Shown: positions 6,943 through 18,274, counted from the first letter of the stretch. The stretch: DNA of 64,000 nt from Rhodospirillaceae bacterium (GCA_011523655.1 WTGH01000040.1:1-64000), one strand, 5' to 3'. Program-made: numbers and translations. The notes: generated from the sequence alone by a model not told the origin.

Positions 6943-7932
6943 GTGGACCAGTTGCTTCTGGGATTGAAGGCGGCGGCGGAGGGGACGCGCCTGCGCATCC
7001 TTTCGCTGTGCGCGCATGTCGAACTGACGGTGTCCGACCTGGTGCGCGTGCTGGGACAGTCGCAACCCCGGGTCTCGCGCCATCTGAGGCTGCTGGTCGA
7101 GGCCGGCCTCCTGGAGCGGCACCAGGAAGGCAACTGGGCGTGGTATCGCCTGGCTGAAACGAGCAGCGGCGCGCGCAATGCCGAGTTGGCGCGGCAGTTG
7201 ATCGACCTGATTCCGGAAAGCGACGAGATCCAGGCGCTCGACCTGGTCCGGCTCGAAGAGATCAAGGCCGAGCGGGCGCGCATCGCCGCCGACTACTTCC
7301 GGGCCAACGCGGCGAGCTGGTCGGAGGTCCGCGCGCTCCACGTCGACCCGGCGCAGGTCGATGCCGCCCTGCGCCAGGTCGTGCTGCGCCAGCCGGTCCA
7401 TAACCTGCTCGATATCGGCACCGGCACCGGCCGGGTGCTGGAACTGGTCGCACAGGAAGTGACCAGCGCCATCGGCATCGACCTCAGCCGCGAGATGCTG
7501 GCCGTCGCCCGGCACAATCTGGACAAGGACGGGCTGCGCCACTGCCAGGTCCGCCACGCCGACATGTACCAGCTGCCCTTCGGACAGGAGCGTTTCGATG
7601 CTGTAACGCTGCACATGGTGCTGCACTATTCGGAGCGGCCGGCCCAGGTGCTCGCCGAGGCCGCGCGGGTGCTGAAGCCGGGCGGCCGGGTGGTCGTTGT
7701 CGATTTTGCGCCCCACGGCATGACGGCGCTGCTCGACCAGCACGCCCATCGCTGGGCGGGTTTCGAGGACAGCGATATCCGGCGCTGGTTCCGCGCGGCC
7801 AACCTGTCGCCGGAGGAGCCCGTGCTGCTGGACGGCGATCCGCTGACCGTCGCCATCTGGTCCGCGGCGCGGCCGGCCAACGATGCAGCGCCCGGCACCG
7901 GCTTCGACTCCGAAGGGAGGGCGGCTTCGTGA
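6943..7932 (+). CDS. ArsR-family regulator fused to a SAM-dependent methyltransferase domain
   Basis: Residues 1-80 form an ArsR-type winged helix (AEGTRLRILSLCAHVELTVSDLVRVL, then QPRVSRHLRLLVEAGLLERHQEG). Residues about 130-290 form a class I methyltransferase domain with motif I NLLDIGTGTGRVLEL, a motif II region and the ADMYQLPFGQERFDAVTLHMVL stretch. The product has 329 residues; the start is the GTG at 6943 with GGGGAG 10 nt upstream. In Alphaproteobacteria this fusion typically heads metF/metH operons, where the methyltransferase-like domain is thought to sense SAM or SAH. Here it overlaps the MetH N-terminal subunit gene by 4 bp and has a palindrome in its own promoter, so it is probably the operon's regulator. 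Confidence 0.92.
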   Translation: MDQLLLGLKAAAEGTRLRILSLCAHVELTVSDLVRVLGQSQPRVSRHLRLLVEAGLLERHQEGNWAWYRLAETSSGARNAELARQLIDLIPESDEIQALDLVRLEEIKAERARIAADYFRANAASWSEVRALHVDPAQVDAALRQVVLRQPVHNLLDIGTGTGRVLELVAQEVTSAIGIDLSREMLAVARHNLDKDGLRHCQVRHADMYQLPFGQERFDAVTLHMVLHYSERPAQVLAEAARVLKPGGRVVVVDFAPHGMTALLDQHAHRWAGFEDSDIRRWFRAANLSPEEPVLLDGDPLTVAIWSAARPANDAAPGTGFDSEGRAAS

Positions 7933-9011
7933 AGCGCAAGACCGACACGTCCTTCCGCCCTGCCGCCGCGGCGCTGGAGGCGCTGGCCGCCGAGCGCATC
8001 CTGGTCATGGACGGCGCCATGGGCACGATGATCCAGGCGGCCGGGCCGACGGAAGAGGATTTCCGCGGCGACGCCTTCGCGCGCCACGACCGGCCCCTGC
8101 AGGGCGACAACGATCTCCTGAACCTGACCCGGCCGGACATCGTGCGCGGCATTCACGACGCCAACCTGGCGGCCGGCGCCGATATCCTGAAGGCCAACAC
8201 CTTCAACGCCAATGCGATCTCCCAGGCCGACTATGGCCTCGCATACCACGCTGCGGAAATCGCCCGCGCCGGCACCCGGATCGCGCGGGACGCCGCGGAC
8301 GCGGCGATGGCGGCGGATCCGGCGCGCCGGGTTTTCGTCGCCGGCGTGCTCGGGCCGACCAACCGGACGGCCTCCATCTCGCCGGACGTCAACGATCCGG
8401 GCTACCGCAACGTGACCTTCGACGAACTGGTCGCGATCTACCGCGAGAATGCCGATGCGGTCGTCGCCGGCGGCGCCGATATCGTCCTGGTCGAGACGGT
8501 CTTCGACACGCTCAACGCCAAGGCCGCCCTGTTCGCCGTCGAGGATTCCTTCGAGGCGCTCGGCTTCCGTTTGCCGGTCATCGTTTCGGGCACGATCACC
8601 GACCGCTCCGGACGCACCCTGTCGGGGCAGACCGTGGAAGCCTTCTGGACTTCGGTCCAGCATATCCGGCCGTTTGCCATCGGCCTGAACTGCGCGCTGG
8701 GCGCCGAGCAGCTGGCGCCCTTCGTCGCCGACCTGTCGAGCGTCGCGGCGGCGCGGGTCAGCGTCCATCCGAACGCCGGCCTCCCGAACGCCTTCGGCGG
8801 CTACGACGAGACGCCGGAACAGACCGCCGCCTTCCTCGGCGCCTGGGCGCGGGACGGGCTGGTCAACATCGTCGGCGGCTGCTGCGGCACCACGCCCGCG
8901 CATATCGCGGCAATCCGGTCGTCGGTCGAGGGCGCCGCGCCGCGCCGGGTTCCGGAAGCGCCCGCCAGCCTGTCGCTCTCCGGTCTCGAGCCCTTCCATC
9001 TCGCGGCCTGA
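7929..9011 (+). CDS. metH: Homocysteine S-methyltransferase subunit (MetH N-terminal module)
   Basis: This is the homocysteine-binding barrel of cobalamin-dependent methionine synthase as a separate 360-residue polypeptide. Landmarks are [13 protein letters not shown] (start of the Hcy barrel), [30 protein letters not shown] and [17 protein letters not shown]. The zinc-ligating cysteines are in GLNCALG and [11 protein letters not shown]. It starts with a GTG at 7929 that overlaps the regulator's stop (GTGA), implying translational coupling. The other MetH domains are encoded 19 bp downstream, so the two subunits together make one methionine synthase, as in other alphaproteobacteria with split MetH. 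Confidence 0.95.
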   Translation: MKRKTDTSFRPAAAALEALAAERILVMDGAMGTMIQAAGPTEEDFRGDAFARHDRPLQGDNDLLNLTRPDIVRGIHDANLAAGADILKANTFNANAISQADYGLAYHAAEIARAGTRIARDAADAAMAADPARRVFVAGVLGPTNRTASISPDVNDPGYRNVTFDELVAIYRENADAVVAGGADIVLVETVFDTLNAKAALFAVEDSFEALGFRLPVIVSGTITDRSGRTLSGQTVEAFWTSVQHIRPFAIGLNCALGAEQLAPFVADLSSVAAARVSVHPNAGLPNAFGGYDETPEQTAAFLGAWARDGLVNIVGGCCGTTPAHIAAIRSSVEGAAPRRVPEAPASLSLSGLEPFHLAA

Positions 9012-9030
9012 CCCGCGCCGTCAGCCGCCG

Positions 9031-11754
<2,724 letters not shown>

Positions 11755-11874
11755 GCGCGTGGGCCGCTGTTGCCGCCGCTATGAAAATGGCGGCGGATTC
11801 GATCCGCTTTGTGCCCCTCCGGCCGAAAAGACGGGCCAGGGCCCGGCCCGGTCTCGCCCAGCCCGGGACGCCGG

Positions 11875-11903
11875 TTGACGAAGTAGCGCCCGGTAGCTAC
11901 TTT
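11875..11903 (+). promoter_or_regulatory. Promoter and operator of the Phd/PIN toxin-antitoxin pair
   Basis: TTGACG (11875-11880) and TACTTT (11898-11903) are spaced 17 bp apart. The ATG at 11910 lies only 6 nt after the -10 box, so the mRNA is probably leaderless. The palindrome GTAGCTAC (11893-11900) and an extra GTAGC half-site (11883-11887) overlap the promoter, as expected for an antitoxin autorepressor site. Confidence 0.65.
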
Positions 11904-11909
11904 GGTTGC

Positions 11910-12203
11910 ATGAGATCGGTCGGGATCAAGGCGCTGAACAGCCGGCTGAGCGAGTATGTCCGGCTCGCGGCGTCGGGCGAGACCATCCTGGTGACGGACC
12001 GCGACCGCGTCGTGGCGGAACTCGGCCCGCTCAGGGAGAGCCGGAGCCCGGTCCTCGCCGATGCCTTCCTTGCCGAGGCGGTGCGGTCCGGCGTGCTCGC
12101 GCCGCCGGCGCTGGCGGGCTCGGGACCGCCGCCCAGGCCCGCCCCGGTCGCCAGTCTGGACGAGGTTCTGGCCGAACTAGACGAGAGCCGGCGCGACCGG
12201 TGA
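11910..12203 (+). CDS. Phd/YefM-type antitoxin (prevent-host-death family)
   Basis: 97-residue antitoxin. The N-terminal domain is the Phd fold, IKALNSRLSEYVRLAASGE followed by ILVTDRDRVVAELGP, which dimerises and binds DNA. The C-terminal half (Pro-rich, then SLDEVLAELDESRRDR) is the likely disordered toxin-neutralising segment. The start ATG at 11910 is fixed by the conserved MRSVGIKALNSRLSEY pattern and by the promoter immediately upstream. The stop overlaps the GTG start of the PIN toxin by 4 bp. Autorepression through the GTAGCTAC palindrome is inferred from how the family behaves. Confidence 0.9.
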   Translation: MRSVGIKALNSRLSEYVRLAASGETILVTDRDRVVAELGPLRESRSPVLADAFLAEAVRSGVLAPPALAGSGPPPRPAPVASLDEVLAELDESRRDR

Positions 12204-12610
12204 TCTATCTCGATACGTCCGTCGCACTGGCCTGGCTGCTGACCGAGGACCGCCGGCCCCCCGCTTCCCTCTGGGACGGGACGCTGGTTTCCAGCCGCCT
12301 CCTCGAATACGAGACATGGACGGCCCTGCACGCGCGCGGCCTTGCGGACTCGCACGGCGACGCGGCGCACGGGCTCGTCAGACGGGTCGCGCTGCTGGAG
12401 CTGACCCCGCGGGTTCTGGCGCGGGCGCTGGACGCCTTTCCCGGTCCGGCGCCGCTGCGGACGCTCGACGCCCTGCATCTGGCGTCGTGCGCGTATCTGG
12501 CCGATCAGGGTCAGGATGTGGAACTCGCAAGCTACGACCGGCGGATGAATGCGGTCGCCCGCGCGATGGACATTCCGCTTCTCGATCGGGAAGGATCGCG
12601 AAGACCGTGA
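12200..12610 (+). CDS. PIN-domain toxin (VapC-like ribonuclease)
   Basis: 136-residue PIN nuclease. The acidic active-site residues are visible: Asp in IYLDTSVALAWL (first strand), Glu in SRLLEYETW, Asp in TLDALHLASC, and Asp in LASYDRRMNAVA. Such toxins cleave tRNA or rRNA when the antitoxin is degraded. The GTG start at 12200 overlaps the antitoxin stop as GTGA, the usual arrangement for translational coupling that keeps toxin below antitoxin. Length and motif order are normal, so the toxin looks intact. The pair sits between metH and an acyl-CoA ligase with no mobile-element remnants nearby. Confidence 0.92.
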   Translation: MIYLDTSVALAWLLTEDRRPPASLWDGTLVSSRLLEYETWTALHARGLADSHGDAAHGLVRRVALLELTPRVLARALDAFPGPAPLRTLDALHLASCAYLADQGQDVELASYDRRMNAVARAMDIPLLDREGSRRP

Positions 12611-12656
12611 CCGGCCCGCCGCGCAGCGCTCTTCCGGCTCCCACTTGAAAGGCGCT

Positions 12657-14282
12657 TCAGCCCTCCGCCGCCAGATAGTCCTCGACCAGCGCGAATTTCC
12701 GGATCTTGCCCGATCCGGTGAGCGGGAAGGCTTCGACCGCCTGCCAGACCGCCGGCGTCTTCTGGGGCGAAATCCGGGCGCGGCAATGGCGGTGCAATTC
12801 CTCCGGATCGAACTCCCGGCCCGGCTCCAGGCGGACGAAGCAGGCGACGATCTCGCCCCACTTGTCGTCGGGCAGGCCGACCACGGCGACCTCGGCGACA
12901 TCGGGATGTTCGAGCAGCGTGTTCTCGATCTCGGCCGGGAACAGGTTCTCGCCGCCCCGGATGATCATCTCTTTCACCCGGCCGGTGATGCGCAGATAGC
13001 CCTTGCGGTCCAGCGTTCCGAGATCGCCGGTGTGGAGCCAGCCGTCGGCGTCGATGGCCTCGGCGGTTGCCGACGGGTTGTCGTGGTAGCCGATCATCAC
13101 GCAATAGCCGCGGACGCAAATTTCGCCGACTTCTCCGACCGGCAGGACACGGTTCTCCCCGTCGACGCTGCGGATCGAGACCTCGGTCTGCGGCATCGGC
13201 AGGCCCGCCGTGTTGCAGACGATGTCGAGGGGCTCGCCGGCATGGTGCTGGGTGATCAGCGGCGCGGCTTCGGTCTGGCCGAAGACGGTCTGAAAGCTGC
13301 AGCCGAAGCGTTCGACGCACTTGCGCACCAATTCGGGCGCGACCATCGAGCCGCCCGAAACCGCGATCTCAACCGACGACAGATCGCATGTTTGCCGGTC
13401 CGGGGGCTGCCGGTCCAGGCATTCCAGCATGGCGACCAGCATGGTCGGCACGCCAAGGGCCGCCGTCACCCGTTCGCGTTCGATCAGGCGCAGGACGGCG
13501 TCCGGGTCGAACTGCTTGACGAGGAACACCGGGCAGCCCGCCTGGAGCGCGCCCAGGGTGATCATCCCGCAGCCGCTGGTGTGGAACATCGGCATGAAGT
13601 TCGCCCACACCGAGTCCGGCCGCGTGTCGGTGCGCCGGGCGAAGAAGCGCGCGTTGTTGGTGAGCGCCCGGTGCGACAGCACCGCCCCCTTGGGGAAGCC
13701 GGTGGTGCCGGAGGTGTACTGGATCTGCGCCGCGTCGCCGGGCGCCACGTCGGGCAGCGCCGCCGGCCGGCCGCCGATGCGGAACAGGGCGTCCGGGTCG
13801 TCCAGGTCGACGATCTCGCGCACCGCGTCGAGCCCGCCGGCTGCGGCGGCGCCGATTTCCGCCATGGGATTGCCGCGGAAGCTCGCCACCGAGAACAGGG
13901 CCGACGCGCCGGATTGCTCGAGGACGTAGCGCAGTTCGTCTTTCTGGTAGGACGGGTTGGCCGTCACCAGGACAAGGCCGGCCAGGCCGCAGGCGAACTC
14001 CATCAGCACCCATTCCGGCACGTTCGGCGCCCAGACCACCAGCCGCTCGCCCGGGGCGTAGCGCGTGGCCAGCGCCGCCGCCAGACGTTCGCTGTCGGCC
14101 AGCAGCTCCGCAAAGGTCCACTGCCGCTTGCGCTCGACCGACGGGGGATCGATCTCGACCAGTGCGGTGGCGTCGCCGCGCTGCCGCGCCGCGTCGCGCA
14201 GGATGCCGCCGACCGTCGTCTCCAGCACGACATCGTCGGTCTGGGCCGGGATGTAGGAGTCGGTGAGGTCGAAGCGGTACAT
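12657..14282 (-). CDS. AMP-dependent acyl-CoA synthetase/ligase (fatty-acyl type)
   Basis: Class I adenylate-forming enzyme of 541 residues that activates a carboxylic acid to its CoA thioester. Core motifs are IQYTSGTTGFPKGAVLSHR (P-loop), FQTVFGQTEAAP, HTGDLGTLDRKGYLRITGR, IRGGENLFPAEIE, and the catalytic Lys in PLTGSGKIRKF near the C-terminus. The overall pattern (YRFDLTDSYIPAQ at the start, WAPNVPEWVLMEFAC) resembles medium/long-chain fatty-acyl-CoA synthetases. The ATG at 14282 is preferred over one at 14363 because the upstream 27 residues are low-complexity. It is monocistronic, transcribed toward the toxin gene. The exact substrate cannot be read from sequence. Confidence 0.93.
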   Translation of the reverse strand: MYRFDLTDSYIPAQTDDVVLETTVGGILRDAARQRGDATALVEIDPPSVERKRQWTFAELLADSERLAAALATRYAPGERLVVWAPNVPEWVLMEFACGLAGLVLVTANPSYQKDELRYVLEQSGASALFSVASFRGNPMAEIGAAAAGGLDAVREIVDLDDPDALFRIGGRPAALPDVAPGDAAQIQYTSGTTGFPKGAVLSHRALTNNARFFARRTDTRPDSVWANFMPMFHTSGCGMITLGALQAGCPVFLVKQFDPDAVLRLIERERVTAALGVPTMLVAMLECLDRQPPDRQTCDLSSVEIAVSGGSMVAPELVRKCVERFGCSFQTVFGQTEAAPLITQHHAGEPLDIVCNTAGLPMPQTEVSIRSVDGENRVLPVGEVGEICVRGYCVMIGYHDNPSATAEAIDADGWLHTGDLGTLDRKGYLRITGRVKEMIIRGGENLFPAEIENTLLEHPDVAEVAVVGLPDDKWGEIVACFVRLEPGREFDPEELHRHCRARISPQKTPAVWQAVEAFPLTGSGKIRKFALVEDYLAAEG

Positions 14283-14387
14283 GATCGGATGTTCCGGCTG
14301 TCTTGCGATGTCCGGCTTATCGGCCGGCAATGTAGCGGAAGCGGGCGGCACCGTCGCGGCCATATTGCGTCGGGACGCCGGCTCCGG

Positions 14388-15224
14388 TCACCGGTTCACC
14401 AGCGCGACGCCCAGAACCGCCACCGCCATGCCGGCGAGCGCCAGCGGGCCGAGGGTCTCGCCGAACAGCATCCAGGCGAACAGGGCGGTGACCGGCGGCA
14501 CCAGGTAGAACAGGCTGGCGACCCGGCTGGCCGCGCCGCGCCGGATCAGCACCATGAGCAGCCAGACCGTGACGACCGACAGCACGACGGTGAGCCAGAA
14601 CAGGGCGAAGAGGAATTCCGGCGCGCCGAAATCGACGCGCCAGCTTTCGGTCAGCGCCGCGGCAGGCACGATGACCGCGGCGGCGGCGATATACTGGTAG
14701 ACCCCGCCGGACGCCGGATGCACGTCGGCGCAGTAGCGCTTCTGGTAGATGGTGCTCGCGGTAATGCCGAGCAGGGCCAGCCCCGAAAAAGCGTAGCCGG
14801 TCAGGCTTCCCTCGGCCTCGAGCCCGCCGTCGAGGCCCATCTTGCGCCACAGGACCATGGCGACGCCGACGAGCCCGAGCAGCAGGCCGAGCCACTGAAC
14901 CGGCCGGACCCGCTCGCCGAGCGCCGCGCCGACCGCAGTCGCTGTCAGCACCGGCTGAAGGCATACGATCAGCGCCACGACGCCGACCGGCACCCTTTCG
15001 GCCATCGCGATGAACGCCCCGCCGAGATAGAGCCCGTGCAGCAGGATGCCGACGACCATGCTGTGCCCCGCTTCGGCGCGCGTCGGCCAGGCCGCCCGCA
15101 TGGCGAGCGCCACGCCGATCATCAGCGGCACCACGAGGGCGAAGCGGACCGACAGGAAACTCATCGGCTCGGCATAGGGCAGCCCGAACTTCGTGAAGAT
15201 GAAGCCGGTCGACCACAGCGGCAC
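14388..15224 (-). CDS. EamA/DMT-family membrane permease (start probably upstream)
   Basis: Drug/metabolite-transporter family protein with two EamA repeats and about ten hydrophobic helices. Characteristic motifs are LWSTGFIFTKFGLPYAEPMSFLSVRF near the N-terminus and LVPPVTALFAWMLFGETLGPLALAGM in the second repeat. The GTG at 15224 is the first canonical start, but it cuts the first helix in half. The same frame continues upstream without stops through ISDRPAAVDILLPLAF. An ATT at 15270-15272, 9 nt after GGGGAG, sits exactly where a methionine is expected (xSDRPAAVD). The true start may therefore be ATT, or there may be a base error. Substrate unknown. Confidence 0.87.
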   Translation of the reverse strand: MPLWSTGFIFTKFGLPYAEPMSFLSVRFALVVPLMIGVALAMRAAWPTRAEAGHSMVVGILLHGLYLGGAFIAMAERVPVGVVALIVCLQPVLTATAVGAALGERVRPVQWLGLLLGLVGVAMVLWRKMGLDGGLEAEGSLTGYAFSGLALLGITASTIYQKRYCADVHPASGGVYQYIAAAAVIVPAAALTESWRVDFGAPEFLFALFWLTVVLSVVTVWLLMVLIRRGAASRVASLFYLVPPVTALFAWMLFGETLGPLALAGMAVAVLGVALVNR

Positions 15225-15311
15225 GAAAGCCAGCGGCAGCAGGATATCGACGGCGGCGGGTCTGTCGGAAATGGCGGCGCGCTCCCCGGGTTGGCGTCCA
15301 TCGAGACGGGG

Positions 15312-15433
15312 CTTCGAGACGCGATCCTGACGGATCGCTCCTCAGCCCCTCCCCAGGATGAAGCTGTATGGGTGAAGCAAACACAACCCTTCATCCTGAG
15401 GAGGCGAAGGCGAACGCCCGAGCCGTCTCGAAG
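15312..15433. repeat. REP/MITE-like imperfect inverted repeat
   Basis: Terminal arms CTTCGAGACG (15312-15321) and CGTCTCGAAG (15424-15433) are perfect inverted repeats. Nested inside are CTCCTCAG (15338-15345) against CTGAGGAG (15396-15403) and AGGATGAAG (15355-15363) against CTTCATCCT (15389-15397), with a 9-nt insertion in the left arm. The element lies between divergent genes. A solo right-arm match of 20 nt occurs at 30490-30509, so this belongs to a dispersed repeat family. Confidence 0.7.
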
Positions 15434-15440
15434 GACGCCC

Positions 15441-15483
15441 TTGACAGCTCCCTATACATGCAAGATATTTGCAAATGCAAATA
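15441..15483 (+). promoter_or_regulatory. Promoter with palindromic operator for the LLM monooxygenase/MarR operon
   Basis: TTGACA (15441-15446) and GATATT (15464-15469) are spaced 17 bp apart. A perfect 8-bp inverted repeat, TATTTGCA-AA-TGCAAATA (15466-15483), overlaps the -10 box. MarR proteins typically bind such palindromes and repress by blocking polymerase. The operon's second gene encodes a MarR protein, so autorepression is a strong inference. Confidence 0.75.
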
Positions 15484-15509
15484 CCGTGTTGCAACCGGGA
15501 GCGACGGTG

Positions 15510-16586
15510 ATGGAATTCGGCTATTTCACGCTCAGCGACAACCACTATCCGGACAATCCGCGCACGCCGAACGATTTCGTGCTCGATATCCGGGAGCAGG
15601 CGATCCTGGCCGACCGGCTGGGCTACCATTCGGTCTGGATCGGCGAGCATCATTTCGATTCCCTCGGCGTCAATTCGCGGCCGGACCTGCTGCTCGCCAG
15701 CATCATCCCGGAGACGCAGCACGTCCGCCTGGCGCCGGCGGTCGCCGTGCTGCCGCTGCACCATCCGGTGCATGTCGCGGAGACCTGGGCGACGCTGGAC
15801 CTGCTGTCCGGCGGCCGGGTCGATTTCGCCGCCGGGCGCGGTTACGACCAGCGGGAATATGCGCCCTTCGGCGCCGACTTCATGAAATCGGCGGAATATT
15901 TCGAGGACGCCATCGAGATCATCCTCAAGGCCTGGGGCGACGGGCCGTGGTCGCACAAGAGCCAGTTCCACAACATCCCGGAAATGGAGATCACGCCCAA
16001 ACCGGTGCAGAACCCGATTCCCTTCTACACGGCCTCCTTCTCCAACACCTCGCTGGAGATCGCCGCGCGCCACGGCACCAACGTCATCTGGGCGCCGTTC
16101 GCCGCGGGCATGATGTATGGCGGGCTCGACAAGGCGGCCGAGGCCTACCGCGAGACCTGCGCGCGCGCCGGCACCGAACCGGGCCGCAAGATGTGCAGCT
16201 ATTTCATCTATATCGACGCGGACGACAGCTACGGCCGCAGCAGCCAGATGGACTATTTCAAACATTGCGCCCTGCCGGCCTTCACCGGAGACCCGGCCAA
16301 GGCGCCGCCGACCATGCATTATTTCCGCAAGATCGTCGACATCCTGGAGAACATGCAGGGCGAAGACCTGACCGACAAATCCATCCTGCTCGGCCCGCCC
16401 CAGAAGGCGATCGACAAGCTCAAGGAGGTCGAGGAAGCCGGGATCGACGAGGTGATCCTCTATTTCAACGTCGGCAAAAAGGACAAGGCGATCGTCGAGG
16501 AACAGATGCACCTGTTCATGGACGAGGTCGCGCCCCACTTCGACGGCAAGCACAACGCCCGCCGGGCCCAGCTCAAGGCGGCGTGA
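15510..16586 (+). CDS. LLM-class flavin-dependent oxidoreductase
   Basis: Bacterial-luciferase-like (F)MN-dependent monooxygenase, 358 residues. The TIM-barrel start EFGYFTLSDNHYP, then LADRLGYHSVWIGEHHF, VRLAPAVAVLPLHHPVHVAE and DLLSGGRVDFAAGRGYDQREYAPFG are the family core. It would need reduced flavin from a separate reductase. The ATG at 15510 is preceded by GGGAGCGACGGTG and starts at the usual point of the barrel. The gene is first in an operon with a MarR regulator whose start overlaps its stop by 4 bp, and it is driven by a promoter with a palindromic operator. Oxidation of a small inducer molecule sensed by the MarR protein is a fair inference; the substrate is unknown. Confidence 0.93.
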   Translation: MEFGYFTLSDNHYPDNPRTPNDFVLDIREQAILADRLGYHSVWIGEHHFDSLGVNSRPDLLLASIIPETQHVRLAPAVAVLPLHHPVHVAETWATLDLLSGGRVDFAAGRGYDQREYAPFGADFMKSAEYFEDAIEIILKAWGDGPWSHKSQFHNIPEMEITPKPVQNPIPFYTASFSNTSLEIAARHGTNVIWAPFAAGMMYGGLDKAAEAYRETCARAGTEPGRKMCSYFIYIDADDSYGRSSQMDYFKHCALPAFTGDPAKAPPTMHYFRKIVDILENMQGEDLTDKSILLGPPQKAIDKLKEVEEAGIDEVILYFNVGKKDKAIVEEQMHLFMDEVAPHFDGKHNARRAQLKAA

Positions 16587-17044
16587 CCGCCGTGTCCTTC
16601 GACCTCACCGCCTATCTCCCCTACCTGATCAACCGCACGGGCGTCGAATTGGCGGCGGCCTTTTCGCGGGAGATTGCGCCGCACGGAGTCACCCTGCAGA
16701 TGTGGCGGGTCCTCGCCGCGCTCCATCACCGAGACGGCCTGCGGATCAGCGATCTGGCGGACCTGACCTCGATCGACATCTCCACCCTGTCCCGGCTGGT
16801 CGGCAAGATGGAGAGCCGGGGCATGGTGAACCGCCGGCGGGAACCGGATGCGGATGCGCGGGTCGTCGCCGTCGCCCTGACGCCAGTCGGCCGGGCGACT
16901 GTCCGGGCCATCGTGCCGGTCGCCCGGCGCTACGAAACGGTCGCACTGGCCGGTTTCACGGCAGAAGAAGCCGCCGCGCTCAAGCGCATGCTGGTCCGGG
17001 TCTACGACAATCTGGGCGGCGACGCGCTCGACTCCGCCGCCTGA
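16583..17044 (+). CDS. MarR-family transcriptional regulator
   Basis: 153-residue winged-helix regulator. The core reads LRISDLADLTSIDISTLSRLVGKMESRGMVNRRREPDADARVVAVALTP, with recognition helix ISTLSRLVGKME and wing DADARVVAV. N- and C-terminal helices form the dimer interface. The GTG at 16583 overlaps the monooxygenase stop as GTGA; a GTG at 16592 would also serve. It is the obvious candidate to bind the TATTTGCA palindrome at 15466-15483, which covers the operon promoter, and to be released by a small aromatic or phenolic ligand. Confidence 0.92.
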   Translation: MTAVSFDLTAYLPYLINRTGVELAAAFSREIAPHGVTLQMWRVLAALHHRDGLRISDLADLTSIDISTLSRLVGKMESRGMVNRRREPDADARVVAVALTPVGRATVRAIVPVARRYETVALAGFTAEEAAALKRMLVRVYDNLGGDALDSAA

Positions 17045-17069
17045 CGGCCGGCACAGGAACCGGGACGCC

Positions 17070-18101
17070 CTAACCGTGGGCCGTCTCGAAGCCTTCGAGG
17101 AAGGAGAAGACGTTTCTTCCCAGGTCCGGCACATGGTAGCCGCCTTCCTGGATCAGCGCCGTCGGGATTTTCAGCTCGCCGATCGCCCGGGCGATGCGGT
17201 TGAAACCGGGCGTGGTCAGGCAGATGCCGCGCAGCGGGTCCTTCTCGTAGCCGTCCACGCCGAGCGCGACGAACAGAATATCCGGCCCCCAGGCGGCAAT
17301 GCGGTTCAACGCCGTGTCGAGCGCGGAAAGATAGGCGTTGTCGCCGGTCTCCGGCGGCAGCGGCAGGTTGAGGTGACAGCCGGTGCCGTCGCCGTCGCCG
17401 CGCTCATCGGCATGGCCGGCGAAGAAGGGGTAATAGTCCGCCGGATCGCAATGCAGCGAAACGGTCAGCACGTCGGGCCGGCGATAGAAGATCCCCTGGG
17501 TGCCGTTGCCGGCATGGACGTCGACGTCGAGGATCGCCGGCCGCCTGCCGCAGCGCACGGCGTATTGCGCGGCAATCGCGATGTTGTTCAGGAAACAGAA
17601 GCCGCCGGCCATGTCGGCGTAGGCGTGATGCCCGGGCGGGCGGCACAGGGCGTAGGCGGCCGGTGCGCCGTCGAGCACCAGCTTCGCGGCGTGGAGCGCC
17701 GTATTCGCGCTGCCGCAGGCCGCCTCCCAGGTGCCCGGCCCGACCGGGCTGGAAAGATCGGTCGTATGGAACCCGACCTGGCCGAGCAGGCTCGCCGGAC
17801 GCCCCGCCATGTGCCGGCCGGGATGGATGTTCGGCACGACCTCGTCGCCGGACTGGCCTTCCGCTTTCCATCTCCGGTGTACGCCCGAAAGGAAATCGAG
17901 GTATTCCGCCGTATGGACGTCCGCCCGCGGTCCGGGGCCGAAATCGTCGGGGGCGACGGTTTCGCCGCCTTCCGCCTCGAGGGCGCGCACGATGGCCTCG
18001 GCCCGCGACGGCATCTCCGGATGGGGGTGGAATTCGCCGGCCTTGAAATAGAGCTGCGGATCGTGGCGGGCGTGGCCGGGATGGAAAACGATGGGCAGCA
18101 T
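17070..18101 (-). CDS. Histone deacetylase superfamily amidohydrolase (acetylpolyamine amidohydrolase-like)
   Basis: Zinc amidohydrolase of 343 residues. Catalytic motifs are ALCRPPGHHAYADMAGGFCFLNN (His-His dyad), AILDVDVHAGNGTQGIFY (Zn-binding Asp and His), VSLHCDPADYYPFFAG, and ALGVDGYEKDPL (third metal ligand Asp). The opening PIVFHPGHARHDPQLYFKAGEFHPHPEMPSRAEAI matches bacterial acetylpolyamine amidohydrolases, which deacetylate acetylputrescine or similar amides. The ATG at 18101 is preferred; a longer reading adds basic low-complexity residues. It is convergent with the MarR operon. It could relate to polyamine turnover, which also feeds the mtnP pathway, but there is no genetic linkage. 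Confidence 0.9.
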   Translation of the reverse strand: MLPIVFHPGHARHDPQLYFKAGEFHPHPEMPSRAEAIVRALEAEGGETVAPDDFGPGPRADVHTAEYLDFLSGVHRRWKAEGQSGDEVVPNIHPGRHMAGRPASLLGQVGFHTTDLSSPVGPGTWEAACGSANTALHAAKLVLDGAPAAYALCRPPGHHAYADMAGGFCFLNNIAIAAQYAVRCGRRPAILDVDVHAGNGTQGIFYRRPDVLTVSLHCDPADYYPFFAGHADERGDGDGTGCHLNLPLPPETGDNAYLSALDTALNRIAAWGPDILFVALGVDGYEKDPLRGICLTTPGFNRIARAIGELKIPTALIQEGGYHVPDLGRNVFSFLEGFETAHG

Positions 18102-18274
18102 GGGCGGGCGCCGGTGCGGTCGGGAGGCGCCAACGCCTAGCCGACCCGGCGCCGGCTTGCAACGCCGACGGCTGTGCCGGGAGGCGGTGCGGCATTGCAT
18201 TCGCACCGTACGCTGCACAATTCCCCTACCTCTCGCGGCTGGAAAGCCCCGGACAGCGGCCCGAGCGAGGATGC

